Origin: Marinobacterium marinum
Lineage (GTDB): Bacteria > Pseudomonadota > Gammaproteobacteria > Pseudomonadales > Balneatricaceae
Length of the DNA stretch: 64,000 nucleotides
NCBI RefSeq assembly: GCF_013868415.1
Contig: NZ_JACEMT010000049.1
Location: forward strand, 62,001 to 126,000
Reading direction: 5' to 3'
The translations under genes were made by a program, and so were the position numbers. This document shows, piece by piece, positions 51,950-60,363 of this stretch (position 1 is the first letter of the stretch; each line of letters begins with the position of its first letter). A model generated the notes under the pieces. That model was not told where the DNA came from. It did no database searches and saw nothing but the letters and a program-made list of their open reading frames with translations.

Positions 51950-53257
51950 ATGATTCTTCCTCAATATGACAGCCGTTGTGGCTGGTATGAACAGCTTGAT
52001 CAGGTATCCGATTTCCCCGCGCTGAACGGTGACAGGCAGGTCGACCTGGTGGTGATAGGCGGAGGCTTTGTAGGCTGTGCCGCCGCGAGGCGTATGGCGG
52101 AAAACCGGCCTGATGCGAAGGTGCTGTTACTCGAAGCGCTGAAGATTGGGCAGGGGGCTTCGGGGCGCAACTCGGGTTTTGTGATCGATCAGCCGCACAA
52201 GCGTGATCTGGAAAGCGGTAACGAGGCGCTGAAGCAAAAAATCGTGCGTCTTAACCGGGTGGCCGTGGAGTACCTGGAAACGCAAATCGAGCACTTCGGC
52301 ATTGACTGCCAATGGTCTCACGCCGGTAAGTATCAGGCAGCGGTCGGGCCGCGCGGGCGCAAGCATCTGGATCATTATGAACAGCTGCTGCAGCAGGGGG
52401 GCGAGGCCTACCAGCGGCTGAGTCGGGAGGAGATGCGCTCGGTGTTTGGCACCGATTTCTATTCGGCAGCGATCCACACGCCGGGCGGTGCGTTGATGCA
52501 ACCGGCTGCCCTGATGCGTGGCTTGGCCGACAGTATGCCGGACAATGTGGAGATCGCCGAGAACACGGCGGTGACCTCAATCAAGCGTACGCGTGACGGT
52601 TTTGAACTGATGGCCGGACGGGCGCATATTCGGTGTCGCCAGTTGATTCTCGGAACCAACATCTTCACGGCCGAACTGGGTTACATGGCGGATCGTATTC
52701 TGCCGATCATGACCTTTGCCAGCATGACGGCTCCGCTGACCGATGAGCAGTTGCGACGTTATGGCGGACGGCTCGACTGGGGGATAACGCCGGCAGACCA
52801 TGCGGGCACCACGTTGCGCATGACCCAGGATCGGCGCTTGATCGTACGCAACTCCTACCGTTATGCCCATGACTATAACACCCCGCAGGCATTGATCCCC
52901 CAGGTCTCCGCTCGCCATCGTAAGGCTTTCGATGAGCGCTATCCGCAGCTGTCGGATGTGGCGTTTGAGTACACCTGGGGCGGGGCCAGCGGGCTGTCCG
53001 GCAATTTTGAAACCTACTTTGGTGAACTTGAAAGCAATATTTTTGCGTCCTGCTGTGACCAGAGTGTGGGTGCAGCTCGCGGCACGATCTCCGGCATGAT
53101 GCTGGCGGATATGGCCTGTGGTCGGCGCAGCGATTTGTTGTGTGATATGCAAAATGTTTCCGGCTGTCCGTCGCGTCTGCCGCCGAAACCTCTGTTGCGC
53201 ATCGGGGTGCCGATGCGATTGGCAATGGCACGATTTGCCAGCCGTTCTGAAGTCTGA
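51950..53257 (+). CDS. FAD-dependent amine oxidoreductase (DAO/PuuB-like)
   Basis: 435 residues from the ATG at 51950; a GTG at 51917 is a possible longer start. N-terminal dinucleotide fold VVIGGGFVGCAAARRMAE, GASGRNSGF FAD contact, and a C-terminal EYTWGGASGLSGNFETYF as in gamma-glutamylputrescine oxidases and related enzymes that oxidise primary or secondary amines. It starts an operon with an EutQ-like cupin and is divergent from a LysR regulator. The substrate is probably an amino-alcohol or polyamine derivative, by context only. Confidence 0.85.
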   Translation: MILPQYDSRCGWYEQLDQVSDFPALNGDRQVDLVVIGGGFVGCAAARRMAENRPDAKVLLLEALKIGQGASGRNSGFVIDQPHKRDLESGNEALKQKIVRLNRVAVEYLETQIEHFGIDCQWSHAGKYQAAVGPRGRKHLDHYEQLLQQGGEAYQRLSREEMRSVFGTDFYSAAIHTPGGALMQPAALMRGLADSMPDNVEIAENTAVTSIKRTRDGFELMAGRAHIRCRQLILGTNIFTAELGYMADRILPIMTFASMTAPLTDEQLRRYGGRLDWGITPADHAGTTLRMTQDRRLIVRNSYRYAHDYNTPQALIPQVSARHRKAFDERYPQLSDVAFEYTWGGASGLSGNFETYFGELESNIFASCCDQSVGAARGTISGMMLADMACGRRSDLLCDMQNVSGCPSRLPPKPLLRIGVPMRLAMARFASRSEV

Positions 53258-53289
53258 TGTTCAACTCATCCTTGTTAATGGAGAAAAAC

Positions 53290-53640
53290 ATGTCTGCAAA
53301 ACTGATCAAAGGCAGCAGCCTGACCTATATGCACCGTGGTGGTCCCCCGGGAGACGCGGGTGTCGCGCGTGCCGTGAGTACGGACTTGAGTGCGACCATG
53401 GGGGCGGGTGTGGCGCATTTCGACGCCTGCTCGATCAGCTGGACCGTCCTGTACGATGAAGTGATTTACGTGATTGAAGGGGTGTTCCGCCTGGTCACCA
53501 ACGAAGGGGTACTGGAAGGTGAAGCCGGTGACATCATTTGGGTACCCGAAGGTACCGAGTTGAAATACGAAGGCGACCATGCCCGTATTTTCTACGCGGT
53601 ATACCCGGGCAACTGGAAAGAGCTGCACGGCATGGCTTGA
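53290..53640 (+). CDS. EutQ-like cupin protein
   Basis: 116 residues from the ATG at 53290, which has GGAGAA at 5-bp spacing. A single-domain cupin with DEVIYVIEGVFRLVTNEG (first cupin motif) and GDIIWVPEGTELKYEGD (second). It resembles the cupin domain of ethanolamine-utilisation protein EutQ, including the missing classical metal histidines, and is common next to amine oxidases. No other eut gene is present. It is 32 bp after the flavoprotein gene in the same operon. Confidence 0.82.
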   Translation: MSAKLIKGSSLTYMHRGGPPGDAGVARAVSTDLSATMGAGVAHFDACSISWTVLYDEVIYVIEGVFRLVTNEGVLEGEAGDIIWVPEGTELKYEGDHARIFYAVYPGNWKELHGMA

Positions 53641-53686
53641 TCTGTCGGGGGGCGTGCAGGCCAGCCGGGTCTGCATGCACGGGTTT

Positions 53687-54436
53687 TCAGTTCAACACTT
53701 CCCTGCCTCTGGCCATCAGTCGGGCGTGGATGCCAGTGGGCAGGGGGGTATCGGTCACCACCAGATCATAGTCTTCTATACGACCGGCATGGCAGGCGGC
53801 GTATCCATCGAATTTGCTGCTGTCCAACAACAGGACATGGAAACGGCTCTGTTCCAGCATGGCCTCCCGGGCCATCACCTCATCATCGTTATAGTCGAAC
53901 AGCTGACCACTGGTATTCATGGCGCCGACCGAGGTAATGGCGGTGTCGGCCTGGTAGCGCTGAAAAAAGCGCAGGGCGTCCCCGCCAATCACATCTTGAT
54001 CGCGCTGGCGTACGCGTCCGCCGGCAATTGCCAGGCGACAGTCGGGATGATCTCCGAGCTGGTGAACCACGTGCAGGTTGTTGGTCAGCACTTTCAGGCC
54101 CTGCAGATGCGACAGGCGCGCTGCCAAGGCTGCTACCGTGGAGCCCGTGCCGAGGAACAGTGTCTGGAAACTGCCCAGTTGCTGGGCACAGAGGTCGGCA
54201 ATGCGCGCCTTGCCGGCGCTATTGTGAATGCGTCTCTGGTCATAGCTGATGTTTTCCCGATGCGGAAAGGGCAGGACTTCACCGTGATTGCGCAATATCA
54301 ATCCCTGCTGCACCAGTTCACGCACGTCATTGCGGATGGTTTGTACGGACACGCCGAAATGCTCGGCCAGGCGGTTCAGACTGGTGCGTCCGGTTGTATT
54401 CACCAGCTCGGTAATCTGCTGTCTGCGTCGGTGCAT
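53687..54436 (-). CDS. DeoR-family transcriptional regulator
   Basis: 249-residue repressor of the DeoR/GlpR type. The N-terminal HTH is in SLNRLAEHFGVSVQTIRNDV (about 20-39), followed by the sugar-phosphate-binding DeoRC domain (about 80-230) with FLGTGSTVAALAARL and TDTPLPTG. DeoR proteins usually respond to a phosphorylated sugar or polyol. It is divergent from an ABC importer and phosphatase operon, with repeated AAACGAAAGCA elements between. That pairing is the best evidence that the imported substrate is a phosphate ester. Confidence 0.9.
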   Translation of the reverse strand: MHRRRQQITELVNTTGRTSLNRLAEHFGVSVQTIRNDVRELVQQGLILRNHGEVLPFPHRENISYDQRRIHNSAGKARIADLCAQQLGSFQTLFLGTGSTVAALAARLSHLQGLKVLTNNLHVVHQLGDHPDCRLAIAGGRVRQRDQDVIGGDALRFFQRYQADTAITSVGAMNTSGQLFDYNDDEVMAREAMLEQSRFHVLLLDSSKFDGYAACHAGRIEDYDLVVTDTPLPTGIHARLMARGREVLN

Positions 54437-54483
54437 GTATTGGCTCGTCAGTGAAAAATCGGGTGTGTTAGTGAATCTTGTTA

Positions 54484-54515
54484 AAACGAAAGCATTTTTT
54501 AGTTAAACGAAAGCA
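54484..54515. promoter_or_regulatory. Tandem DeoR-type operator repeats
   Basis: AAACGAAAGCA occurs at 54484-54494 and again at 54505-54515, exactly 21 bp apart (two helical turns). ACGAAA-type half-sites are common in DeoR/GlpR operators. They lie between the divergent DeoR gene and the ABC operon. Confidence 0.65.
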
Positions 54516-54580
54516 ATCTGTCATTTTGGTGTAAGGAGGTGACATTAACTTTGCAGCCACTCATTTCAGGAGGTGGCAAA

Positions 54581-55561
54581 ATGCTTAGAAAAACACTCTG
54601 CACACTGGCCGCGATTGCCGGTTGTTCTCTATCAACTCTGGCACAGGCGGGAAGCGAGCTGGTGCTGTATACCAGCCAGCCAAATGCGGATGCCCAGGCG
54701 ACCGTCGATGCGTTCACTGCGGTGCATCCGGATATCGAGGTCAAGTGGGTGCGTGACGGCACGACCAAACTGATGACCCGTTTGCGTGCGGAGCTGCAGA
54801 GCGGTGCTTCGCGTGCGGACCTGCTGCTGATAGCGGACAGTGTCACCATGGAGTCCCTGAAGACGGAGGGGCATCTGCAGCCTTATCTGAGCCCGGAACG
54901 CGAGCATTATGATACGGCTCTGTATGAGCCCAAGGGCTATTATTACGGCACCAAGCTGATTACGACCGGGATAGTGCGCCATGTGAAGGCAGCCGCCACA
55001 CCGACCCGCTGGTCGGACTTGGCAGACGCCGGTTTCAAGGGTCAGGTGGCCATGCCGAGTCCGCTGTACTCCGGCGCGGCGCTGATTCATCTGGCCACTC
55101 TGACCTCCAGCCCGGATCTGGGCTGGGAGTACTACCGTGGGCTGGCTGAAAACGGTACCCAGGCACAGGGTGGAAACGGTGGCGTACTCAAGGCGGTGGC
55201 ATCCGGCAACAAGCCGTATGGCGTGATTGTGGACTTTTTGGCGATCCGCGAGGCTCGTAAGGGGTCACCTATTGAGTTCGTATTTCCGCAGGAAGGCGGC
55301 AGTATGGTGACCGAGCCTGTTGCCATTATGAAAGAGGCAAAAAACGTAGCTGCTGCGCAGAAGTTTGTCGACTTCGTGTTGTCGCGCGAGGGGCAGGAGC
55401 TGGTGCAACAACAGGGTTACCTGCCGGCCAGTAGTCAGGTTGCTTCCCCTGAAGGTTTTCCCGATCGTAGCGAAATTCGTCTGATGCCGTTCGATGCGGC
55501 CGCTGCACTGCGTGATGCCGAAGCCAACAAGGCTCGTTTTAACGAGATCTTTGGCGGCTGA
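54581..55561 (+). CDS. ABC transporter substrate-binding protein (Afu/Fbp type)
   Basis: 326-residue periplasmic binding protein from the ATG at 54581 (CAGGAGG upstream). Signal peptide ends LSTLAQA, and the mature protein begins GSELVLYTSQPNADAQATV. The fold is that of the COG1840 family, which includes iron(III) binders and binders of phosphorylated compounds (AfuA for hexose-phosphates, PgtC for phosphoglycerate, PhnS for 2-aminoethylphosphonate). The regulator and downstream hydrolases favour an organophosphate ligand over iron. First gene of a six-gene operon. Confidence 0.87.
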   Translation: MLRKTLCTLAAIAGCSLSTLAQAGSELVLYTSQPNADAQATVDAFTAVHPDIEVKWVRDGTTKLMTRLRAELQSGASRADLLLIADSVTMESLKTEGHLQPYLSPEREHYDTALYEPKGYYYGTKLITTGIVRHVKAAATPTRWSDLADAGFKGQVAMPSPLYSGAALIHLATLTSSPDLGWEYYRGLAENGTQAQGGNGGVLKAVASGNKPYGVIVDFLAIREARKGSPIEFVFPQEGGSMVTEPVAIMKEAKNVAAAQKFVDFVLSREGQELVQQQGYLPASSQVASPEGFPDRSEIRLMPFDAAAALRDAEANKARFNEIFGG

Positions 55562-55563
55562 AC

Positions 55564-57267
55564 ATGATTGCACGTGCCATTCCGGGCGACCAGCCGCGCT
55601 GGTTGGTCGCCGTTATTCTTGCGTTGATTGTCCTGCTGAGTCTGACGCCCAGCCTGCGTTTGCTGCTGGAAGCGCTCAGTCAGCTGGATCAGGGCAGCGC
55701 TTCACCGTTGATGCGGGTGCTGCGTGATGGCGCGACCTGGCAGGCGCTGTCCAACAGTCTGTACACCTCGACGCTGGCGACAATCATTTCACTGATGCTG
55801 GGAGCGCTGTTTGCCTGCTCGCTGTCACTGACCAATGTATCCGGGCGGCAGTGGCTGGTGTTCTGTTTCATGCTGCCAATGATGATTCCGCCTCAGGTTA
55901 CGGCACTGAGCTGGTTGCAGCTTTTTGGTCCCAGCAGTCCGTTGCTGAATTCGTTGGGGCTGGCTCCGGCGTTGGGTTCACCTCAGCCGCTGTATTCGGC
56001 CGAGGGTATCGCCCTGTTGATGGGGGTACAGCATGCTCCGCTGGTTTTCCTGACGCTGCGTGCCAGTCTGATCAATCTTCCGGCCGAAATGATCGAGGCT
56101 GCCCGTATCAATGGTGCGGGTCAGGGACGTGTCTGGCTGGACGTGATTTTTCCGCTCAGTCGCAGCGGGTTGGTCGCGGCCGCTGCCATCGCCTTCGTGT
56201 CGGCACTGGGCAACTTCGGTATTCCGGCAATGTTGGGGATTCCCGCATCCTACTACGTGTTGCCGACCCTGATTTATCAGCACATGGCTGGCTTTGGGCA
56301 AGGCGTGCTGAGTGAAGTGGCGGTGTTGTCGATGATGATTGGTGCGCTGGCGCTGGCGGGTGTGCTGATTCAGCAGCGTTTTGTACGCCGGGCTCAGTAT
56401 GAGTTGGTCGGTCATTCCGGTCGCGCTCAGGCTTTTGTGCTGGATCGTGCGCATCGGTTGGGATTGCAGGTCTTTCTGTGGCTGCTGCTGGCGTTGATTC
56501 TGGTAGCACCGCTGGTTGCGCTGGTGGTCAGTTCCGTGGTGCCGGCGCTGGGCGTTGGGCTGACGGCTGATACTTTCACACTGAATGCCTATGTCGAAAT
56601 GCTGACGCGTCAGGGCGTGACGGGACGGGCCATGAGCAACAGCCTGGTGCTGGCTGGCGGCAGTGCGCTGTTCTTGATGCTGTTGAGTCTGCCGTTGGCC
56701 TGGCTGTTGTTGCGCATGCATCCGCGTCTGCGTACAGCCATCACCAGCATGATTGAAATTCCCTATGCCTTGCCGGGAGTAGTGCTCGCGATTGCCTGCA
56801 TTCTGTTGTTCGTACAACCGCTGCCGCTGCTGGATATCAGCTTGTACGGCACGCTGGCTATTCTGTTCGTGGCTTATTTGGCGCGCTTCATGAGTATTGC
56901 ACTGAAACCCGTACAGGCCAGTGCCGGTCAGCTTGATGGCTCGCTGGAGGAAGCCGCTCAGCTGGCGGGTGCCGGTCCGCTCAGGCGTTTGCTCCAGATT
57001 GTCCTGCCGTTGGTGGCACCGGCGGTGTGTGCTGGTGGGCTGTTGGTTTTTCTGACGGCCGTCAATGAGCTAACGGTATCCGCACTGCTTTGGAGTGCCG
57101 GTAACGAAACGCTGGGGGTGTTGGTATTTAACTTGGATGAAGGGGGCGACAGCGTTCTGGCAGCCGCCATTTCCGTTGTCATCGTGGTGATGGTCGTGGG
57201 GCTGATGTCGTTGTTGAGCCTGATGGGTCGTTGGCTGCCGGAAGGAGTAATACCGTGGCGAACCTGA
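55564..57267 (+). CDS. ABC transporter permease (two fused permease domains)
   Basis: 567-residue inner-membrane protein with two copies of the BPD_transp_1 domain, as in FbpB/AfuB: about 12 membrane segments, with EAA loops near EMIEAARINGAGQGRVWLDV (first half, about 177-196) and LEEAAQLAGAGPLRRLLQIV (second half). It starts 2 bp after the binding-protein stop codon. Its stop overlaps the ATPase gene by 13 bp. Confidence 0.92.
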   Translation: MIARAIPGDQPRWLVAVILALIVLLSLTPSLRLLLEALSQLDQGSASPLMRVLRDGATWQALSNSLYTSTLATIISLMLGALFACSLSLTNVSGRQWLVFCFMLPMMIPPQVTALSWLQLFGPSSPLLNSLGLAPALGSPQPLYSAEGIALLMGVQHAPLVFLTLRASLINLPAEMIEAARINGAGQGRVWLDVIFPLSRSGLVAAAAIAFVSALGNFGIPAMLGIPASYYVLPTLIYQHMAGFGQGVLSEVAVLSMMIGALALAGVLIQQRFVRRAQYELVGHSGRAQAFVLDRAHRLGLQVFLWLLLALILVAPLVALVVSSVVPALGVGLTADTFTLNAYVEMLTRQGVTGRAMSNSLVLAGGSALFLMLLSLPLAWLLLRMHPRLRTAITSMIEIPYALPGVVLAIACILLFVQPLPLLDISLYGTLAILFVAYLARFMSIALKPVQASAGQLDGSLEEAAQLAGAGPLRRLLQIVLPLVAPAVCAGGLLVFLTAVNELTVSALLWSAGNETLGVLVFNLDEGGDSVLAAAISVVIVVMVVGLMSLLSLMGRWLPEGVIPWRT

Positions 57268-58283
57268 TATTGGATAACTTGAGTAAAACCTTTGCGGGAC
57301 AGCCTGCGGTTGATCGTATTAGCCTGCATATCGAGCAGGGCGAATTTGTAGCGTTGCTGGGTCCCAGTGGCTGTGGCAAGACCACCTTGTTGAGAATGTT
57401 GGCGGGGTTCGAGTCGGTATCGGAGGGCAGTATCCGTTTGCAGGGAGGCATTCTGGCCGACCGGGACGTGCACCTGCCGCCGGAACAGCGGCGCATGGGC
57501 ATGGTGTTTCAGTCCTACGCTCTCTGGCCGCACATGACGGTGCAGCAGAATGTCGGCTATCCGCTGAAGATGAAAAAAATGCCCGAATCCGAACGGCAGG
57601 CACGTATTCGGGAAGCTCTGGAAGCGGTGCAGTTGACTCACCTGGCGGATCGTGCGCCCAAGGATCTCAGTGGCGGGCAGCGTCAGCGTGTAGCATTGGC
57701 GCGCTGTCTGGTGACGGAACCTGATGTGGTGTTGCTGGATGAGCCTCTGGCCAATTTGGACCGGCACCTGAGAGCCTCGATGGAAGAGACCTTTCGTGCC
57801 TTTCATCGTCGTACCGGAGCTACCATGATTTATGTGACGCACGATCAGTCCGAAGCGATGTCGCTGGCCAGCAAAATAGCCGTCATGAACAGCGGGCGCC
57901 TGGAACAATGGGGCACGCCTCAGGATCTCTATGCCTGTCCTCGTACCGAATGGGTCGCACGTTTTATCGGCCAGGGTGGTATTTTGCCATTGGGTGGCGT
58001 CACGCCGGGGACGGAAGTGGGGTCGGAAGCGGTGATCAAGGGCATGGAGACCTCGTTTGGCAGAACGACTCCCGTGCTGGTCAGGCCGGAAGATATTCGG
58101 ATGACCGAGCAGGGTATCGGGGTGGAAGTGCTGTCCTCAATTTATCGAGGGGCGCATTACGAATTGAAGGTGAAGTTGAGCGCAGGAGCAGAACTGATGG
58201 TGTTCCATCATCGGCCTTTGGTGCCGGGTGACCGGGCGCATATTCTCATTGAACGGGGCTGGGCTCTGGAGCCGGACGCATGA
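57255..58283 (+). CDS. ABC transporter ATP-binding protein
   Basis: 342 residues from a GTG at 57255 with GGAG at 8-bp spacing inside the end of the permease gene. Walker A GPSGCGKTTLL (about 37-47), Q-loop MVFQSYALWPH, signature LSGGQRQR, Walker B VVLLDEPLANLD, H-loop IYVTHDQSEAM. The C-terminal TOBE-like region (about 250-342) includes VLVRPEDIRM. It powers the upstream permease. Its last 4 bp overlap the next hydrolase gene. Confidence 0.93.
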   Translation: MANLILDNLSKTFAGQPAVDRISLHIEQGEFVALLGPSGCGKTTLLRMLAGFESVSEGSIRLQGGILADRDVHLPPEQRRMGMVFQSYALWPHMTVQQNVGYPLKMKKMPESERQARIREALEAVQLTHLADRAPKDLSGGQRQRVALARCLVTEPDVVLLDEPLANLDRHLRASMEETFRAFHRRTGATMIYVTHDQSEAMSLASKIAVMNSGRLEQWGTPQDLYACPRTEWVARFIGQGGILPLGGVTPGTEVGSEAVIKGMETSFGRTTPVLVRPEDIRMTEQGIGVEVLSSIYRGAHYELKVKLSAGAELMVFHHRPLVPGDRAHILIERGWALEPDA

Positions 58284-59335
58284 GGGCGCAGCTTTCGATG
58301 CTCAGCGGTTATGGCGGCAAGGCACCAGCGGCGTTGTTGCTCGATACCGAGCGGGGGCGAGTGCTGTTGGATGTCGGTGGTCCGCTCGAGGCCGGTCTAG
58401 AGCGGGGCTGGCTATGGCCCGGTGATCGTCCGGTGGACGCGGTGGTGATCAGTCATGACCATGTCGATCATATCGGTGCCATTGATTTGGTACCGGCCGG
58501 TACGCCGGTCTATGCCACGGCACCCGTTGGAGCAGCCTTGCCGGATGGCGTCACATATCGAGAGCTGCCGCTGAACGGCGAAATCGAGCTGGCCGGGATG
58601 CGTATTCGCACGGGGCAGGCGGGGCATTCGTTGGGAGGGGTATGGCTACACTTTGATATCGGGGGCGGGCTGTTTTACAGCGGGGATTTTTCGCTCGAAT
58701 CAACCCTGTTTCGATTTGACGCCCCGCCGGTTGCCGAGCTGGCCTTGTTGGATGCGTCCTATGGACTGTATGACCAGCCGCAGAGTCAATGTCGAGCAGG
58801 GCTGTTAGAACGCCTGAACAGGCCGACCCTGTTGCCGGTTCCGGCATCCGGTCGGGCGCTGGAAATGGCGTTGTGGCTGGAAGAGGCCGGTATACGCTGG
58901 AGCATGGACGCCACCTGCCGTAGTCAGTTGGAACGGCTGAAAACGCTGCCGCAAGCATGCTTTCAACCGGGTGTGGCTGGGCGCCTGGCAGGTCTGGGGG
59001 CACCGGTTGAGTTGGAACAGGCTCAGGTGGCCCTGGTAGGCAGCCCGGAGGGTATCGGCCCCTTGATTGAAGAGCTGATGACTCAGGGGCAGCATCAGGT
59101 GATCTATACCGGTTATCTGCCACCCAAGGCACGAGGTGATGTGGAAAGGGGCGATGCCGATTGGCTGCGCTGGAATGTACATCCGCGCTGTTCTGATCTG
59201 GTACGGCTGGCCGATCAGTTGAAAGCCCGGCGGGTAGTGCCCCTGTTTACAGCTTTGGAAGCGCATGAGCCTTGGCGGGCCCTGTTGGGGGACCGTCTGT
59301 TTATGCCAAACACCCCGAGTATTCTATTGAGTTGA
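58280..59335 (+). CDS. Metallo-beta-lactamase-fold hydrolase
   Basis: 351-residue cytoplasmic MBL-fold enzyme with the metal motif HDHVDH (H59, H61, D63, H64), a further histidine in TGQAGHSLGG and an aspartate in FYSGDFSLES. The C-terminal part has a beta-CASP-like pattern (QVIYTGYLPPKARGD), which is reminiscent of MBL nucleases and phosphodiesterases. It starts within the ATPase stop codon (ATGA), so it is part of the transporter operon. A phosphodiesterase acting on the imported compound is plausible but unproven. Confidence 0.75.
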   Translation: MRAQLSMLSGYGGKAPAALLLDTERGRVLLDVGGPLEAGLERGWLWPGDRPVDAVVISHDHVDHIGAIDLVPAGTPVYATAPVGAALPDGVTYRELPLNGEIELAGMRIRTGQAGHSLGGVWLHFDIGGGLFYSGDFSLESTLFRFDAPPVAELALLDASYGLYDQPQSQCRAGLLERLNRPTLLPVPASGRALEMALWLEEAGIRWSMDATCRSQLERLKTLPQACFQPGVAGRLAGLGAPVELEQAQVALVGSPEGIGPLIEELMTQGQHQVIYTGYLPPKARGDVERGDADWLRWNVHPRCSDLVRLADQLKARRVVPLFTALEAHEPWRALLGDRLFMPNTPSILLS

Positions 59336-59342
59336 ACCGTTC

Positions 59343-59912
59343 ATGATTGATCTTGAATCGGCGCTGTTGCGGCGTCCGTTTGTTTTTATGCGCCATGGCG
59401 AAACGCCCATGAACGCGCGAGGCCTGATATGCGGTGCCACTGATGTGCCGCTCAGTTCCGAAGGCGAGGAGCAGGCACGCAGAGCTGCATGGCTGGGACG
59501 TTACCCCTGGTCCTGTGTTGCCAGTAGTGGCATGCAGCGGGCGCAGCACACGGCACGCCTGGCAGTAGGAGGGCATCCCGTGATTGCGCTGCCGGGGCTG
59601 AACGAACGTCACTGGGGACAGCTTGAACTGGCACCGTTGGCGGAACAGACGCCCTATGAAGTAACGCCGCCGGGAGGGGAATCCTGGGCGGCTTTCAGGC
59701 AGCGTGTTCTGGCGGCACTGAACTCTGTGCTTGAGTGCCACGAATGGCCTCTGTTTGTAGCGCATTCAGGGGTATATCGCGTGATTCGTGAATTACAGAC
59801 GGGCACTCCCCATGGCCCGCGTATTGAAAATGCCCAACCGATACTGGTCAAGCCTCATCGGTCGGGTTGGGAATTAACCTTATGTGAGGAGAATTGGCTT
59901 GAACACCGGTGA
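59343..59912 (+). CDS. Histidine phosphatase family protein
   Basis: 189-residue phosphoglycerate-mutase-like phosphatase. The catalytic RHGET motif is at R17-H18 (FMRHGETPMN), and a second histidine is in FVAHSGVYRVI (about 141). Other features such as SSGMQRAQHTARL match cytosolic acid phosphatases of the CobC/GpmB group. It is 7 bp after the MBL gene. It probably removes a phosphate from an intermediate of the imported substrate. Confidence 0.85.
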   Translation: MIDLESALLRRPFVFMRHGETPMNARGLICGATDVPLSSEGEEQARRAAWLGRYPWSCVASSGMQRAQHTARLAVGGHPVIALPGLNERHWGQLELAPLAEQTPYEVTPPGGESWAAFRQRVLAALNSVLECHEWPLFVAHSGVYRVIRELQTGTPHGPRIENAQPILVKPHRSGWELTLCEENWLEHR

Positions 59913-60354
59913 TACCGTTATTGTGGACGTGGATGGAACCTTGGCTCAGTTTGACCCGGCAGCGGTCAATCAGTGGGTGCTGAAAAGCGAAAAACAGTGG
60001 GATCCCTTTTTTGAATTCATGCGCGATGCGGCTGTGATACAGCCGGTCAGTTCGCTGGTCAAAATGCTCAAGGCGCAAGAGCAGAAGATCGTGATCTGCA
60101 GCGGGCGCCCGGATTCGCATCGCCGACATACGCTGGAATGGCTGGATCGTCATGAAATACCCTACGACGGCGTATACCTGCGTGCCGTCGGCGATGATCA
60201 GGTAGACGATGAAGCGGTCAAGCAAAAGCTGCTGGAACAGATTCGTGCAGATGGTTTCAGCCCTTGGCTGGTACTGGATGACCGCGATGCCGTTGTGGCA
60301 CGCTGGCGTGAGTTGGGCCTGACGTGCCTGCAGTGTGCTCCGGGCGGCTTCTGA
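59899..60354 (+). CDS. HAD phosphatase, PNKP-like
   Basis: 151 residues from a TTG at 59899 with AGGAG at 8-bp spacing; a GTG at 59884 lacks a site. HAD motif I DVDGT is D10-T14 (nucleophile D10, acid D12), motif II is in IVICSGRPDSHR, and the motif IV acid pair is in WLVLDDRDAVVARW. It belongs to the short HAD group annotated as the polynucleotide kinase 3'-phosphatase domain, but with no kinase domain. Last gene of the DeoR-linked operon, overlapping the histidine phosphatase gene by 14 bp. Confidence 0.8.
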   Translation: MNTGDTVIVDVDGTLAQFDPAAVNQWVLKSEKQWDPFFEFMRDAAVIQPVSSLVKMLKAQEQKIVICSGRPDSHRRHTLEWLDRHEIPYDGVYLRAVGDDQVDDEAVKQKLLEQIRADGFSPWLVLDDRDAVVARWRELGLTCLQCAPGGF

Positions 60355-60363
60355 CGGCAGGAA

